Assembly: GCA_027924585.1 (NCBI GenBank)
Contig: BSBM01000200.1
Location: 1 to 64,000, forward strand
DNA length: 64,000 nt
Source of the DNA: Larix kaempferi
Taxonomy: Eukaryota; Streptophyta; Pinopsida; Pinales; Pinaceae
Direction: 5' to 3'
A program made the translations under genes and the position numbers. Of the stretch, positions 63,645 through 64,000 are shown one piece after another; positions within the stretch are counted from its first letter, which is position 1; each line of letters opens with the position of its first letter. The notes under the pieces are model-generated. The model was not told where the DNA came from and searched no databases. It saw nothing but the letters and a program-made list of their open reading frames with translations.

Positions 63645-64000
63645 CGTTTGGAAATAAGAAAAGCTTACTTCCCCCGTTTTTTAAAATCACAGCTTCTAGA
63701 AGGTTTACACGATTTGTAAAAAACACGAGTTTTTAGAAAATGTGTTTTATTTCATAAATGGAATCAACAAAGTATGCACATTCTACGTCATAATGACTTT
63801 CTATAGTTTTCACATGCGTCCAGAAATAAGAAATGCTTACTTCCACCATTTTTTCAAATGACAGCTTCTAGAAGGTTTACATGACTTCTTAAAAAACACG
63901 AGTTTTTAGAAAATGTGTTTTATTTCATAAATGGAATCAACAAAGTATGCACATTCTATGTCATAACGACTTTCTACTGTTTCCGCATTCTTCTAGAAAT
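63645..64000 (+). repeat. 18-monomer unit, start of copy C4 (cut by window edge)
   Basis: The first ~356 bp of another 18-mer copy. TTTTCACATGCGTCC, CATGACTTC and TCTACTGTTTCC appear where the 3,115-bp period predicts, shifted by one base because GATTTGTTAAAA has lost a T near 63,715. Private changes include TTTACACGATTT and a closing GCATTCTTCTAG. The array continues past the window. Confidence 0.9.

Larger units (their letters stand above)
1..64000 (+). repeat. 173-bp tandem satellite array, entire window
   Basis: The window is filled end to end by one satellite monomer, head to tail and always in the same orientation. Successive CGAG-TTTTTAG landmarks fall at 21, 193, 367, 539, 713, 887 and 1060, with a variant TGAG at 1233, giving spacings of 172-174 bp; the same spacing holds throughout. 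64,000/173 is about 370 monomers. No non-satellite insertion, inverted block or array edge was found. Hand consensus, numbering C of CGAG as 1: TTTTTAG 5-11, TTCATAAATGG 26-36, TATGCACATTCTACGTCATAACG 48-70 (conserved), TGCGCA 84-89, GCATGC 87-92, TCCGGA 94-99, HindIII AAGCTT 108-113, T6A4 124-133, TTCTAGAA 141-148, A6 166-171. Variation concentrates at 40-43, 89-97, 119-123 and 162-165. A length of ~170 bp is typical of many centromeric satellites, but centromere function is not shown here. I do not recognise the family. Confidence 0.98.

Noticed and set aside
1-64000. CRISPR array
   Set aside because: The repeated unit is a whole 173-bp monomer with no unique spacers between repeats, and no cas-like gene is present.
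1-64000. Transposable element, LTR or terminal inverted repeats embedded in the array
   Set aside because: Reading through every segment, the monomer phase is never interrupted by foreign sequence; length changes are small indels or whole monomers.
1-64000. rRNA, tRNA, snRNA or histone tandem gene cluster
   Set aside because: The monomer is too short for rDNA or histone units and has no tRNA-like cloverleaf, B-box or recognisable RNA core; AT-rich runs dominate.
1-64000. Telomeric or subtelomeric simple repeats
   Set aside because: No TTAGG, TTAGGG or similar short tandem repeat was seen. A subtelomeric location for the satellite itself cannot be excluded.
1-64000. Naming the species or matching a known HindIII satellite
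   Set aside because: HindIII-defined satellites of about 170-200 bp occur in many insects, fish and plants. I do not recognise this monomer and cannot search; guessing a taxon would be unsupported.

Overview
The whole 64-kb window is one uninterrupted array of tandem satellite DNA. I find no gene, RNA gene, mobile element or unique sequence on either strand. The repeat unit is about 173 bp (172-174 bp, mostly from length changes in A and T runs). About 370 units lie head to tail in one orientation. My hand consensus is about 32% GC, with a conserved HindIII site, an XbaI site inside TTCTAGAA, and a palindrome-rich TGCGCATGCG-TCCGGA core. This is eukaryotic satellite heterochromatin, plausibly centromeric or pericentromeric, but no sequence here identifies the species. 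The consensus has seven CpGs where about 4.5 are expected, which argues against long-term heavy cytosine methylation and fits an invertebrate-like genome better than a vertebrate one (inference).

The interest lies in the higher-order organisation. 1-7,600: irregular monomers with small local duplications (offsets 694 and 1,385 bp). 7,600-22,500: two copies of a ~49-monomer unit (offset 8,473 bp), the second rearranged by whole-monomer losses and gains. 22,511-29,500: a mosaic with an 864-bp five-monomer block in tandem, a third dispersed copy of it, and a block shared with the 49-mer. 29,521-51,250: three nearly identical copies of a 42-monomer unit (offsets 7,260 and 7,254 bp). 51,251-54,300: a contracted, diverged fourth copy. 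54,300-64,000: three full copies and the start of a fourth of an 18-monomer unit (offset exactly 3,115 bp), mostly derived from the 42-mer plus two inserted monomers.

Homogeneity rises from left to right, as if the left is an older layer and the right has been expanded recently. Shared variants show that 42-mer copies 2 and 3 are sisters, and that 18-mer copies 1 and 2 are closer to each other than to copy 3. Length changes between copies are nearly always whole multiples of 173 bp, the signature of unequal exchange in register.

All open reading frames of 60-117 codons are by-products of the repeat: one monomer frame stays open for about 60 codons and ends at the conserved TTTTTAG. The most testable functional idea is that TTCTAGAA, present in most monomers, is a two-unit heat-shock-element core, giving up to several hundred candidate HSF sites in one array.
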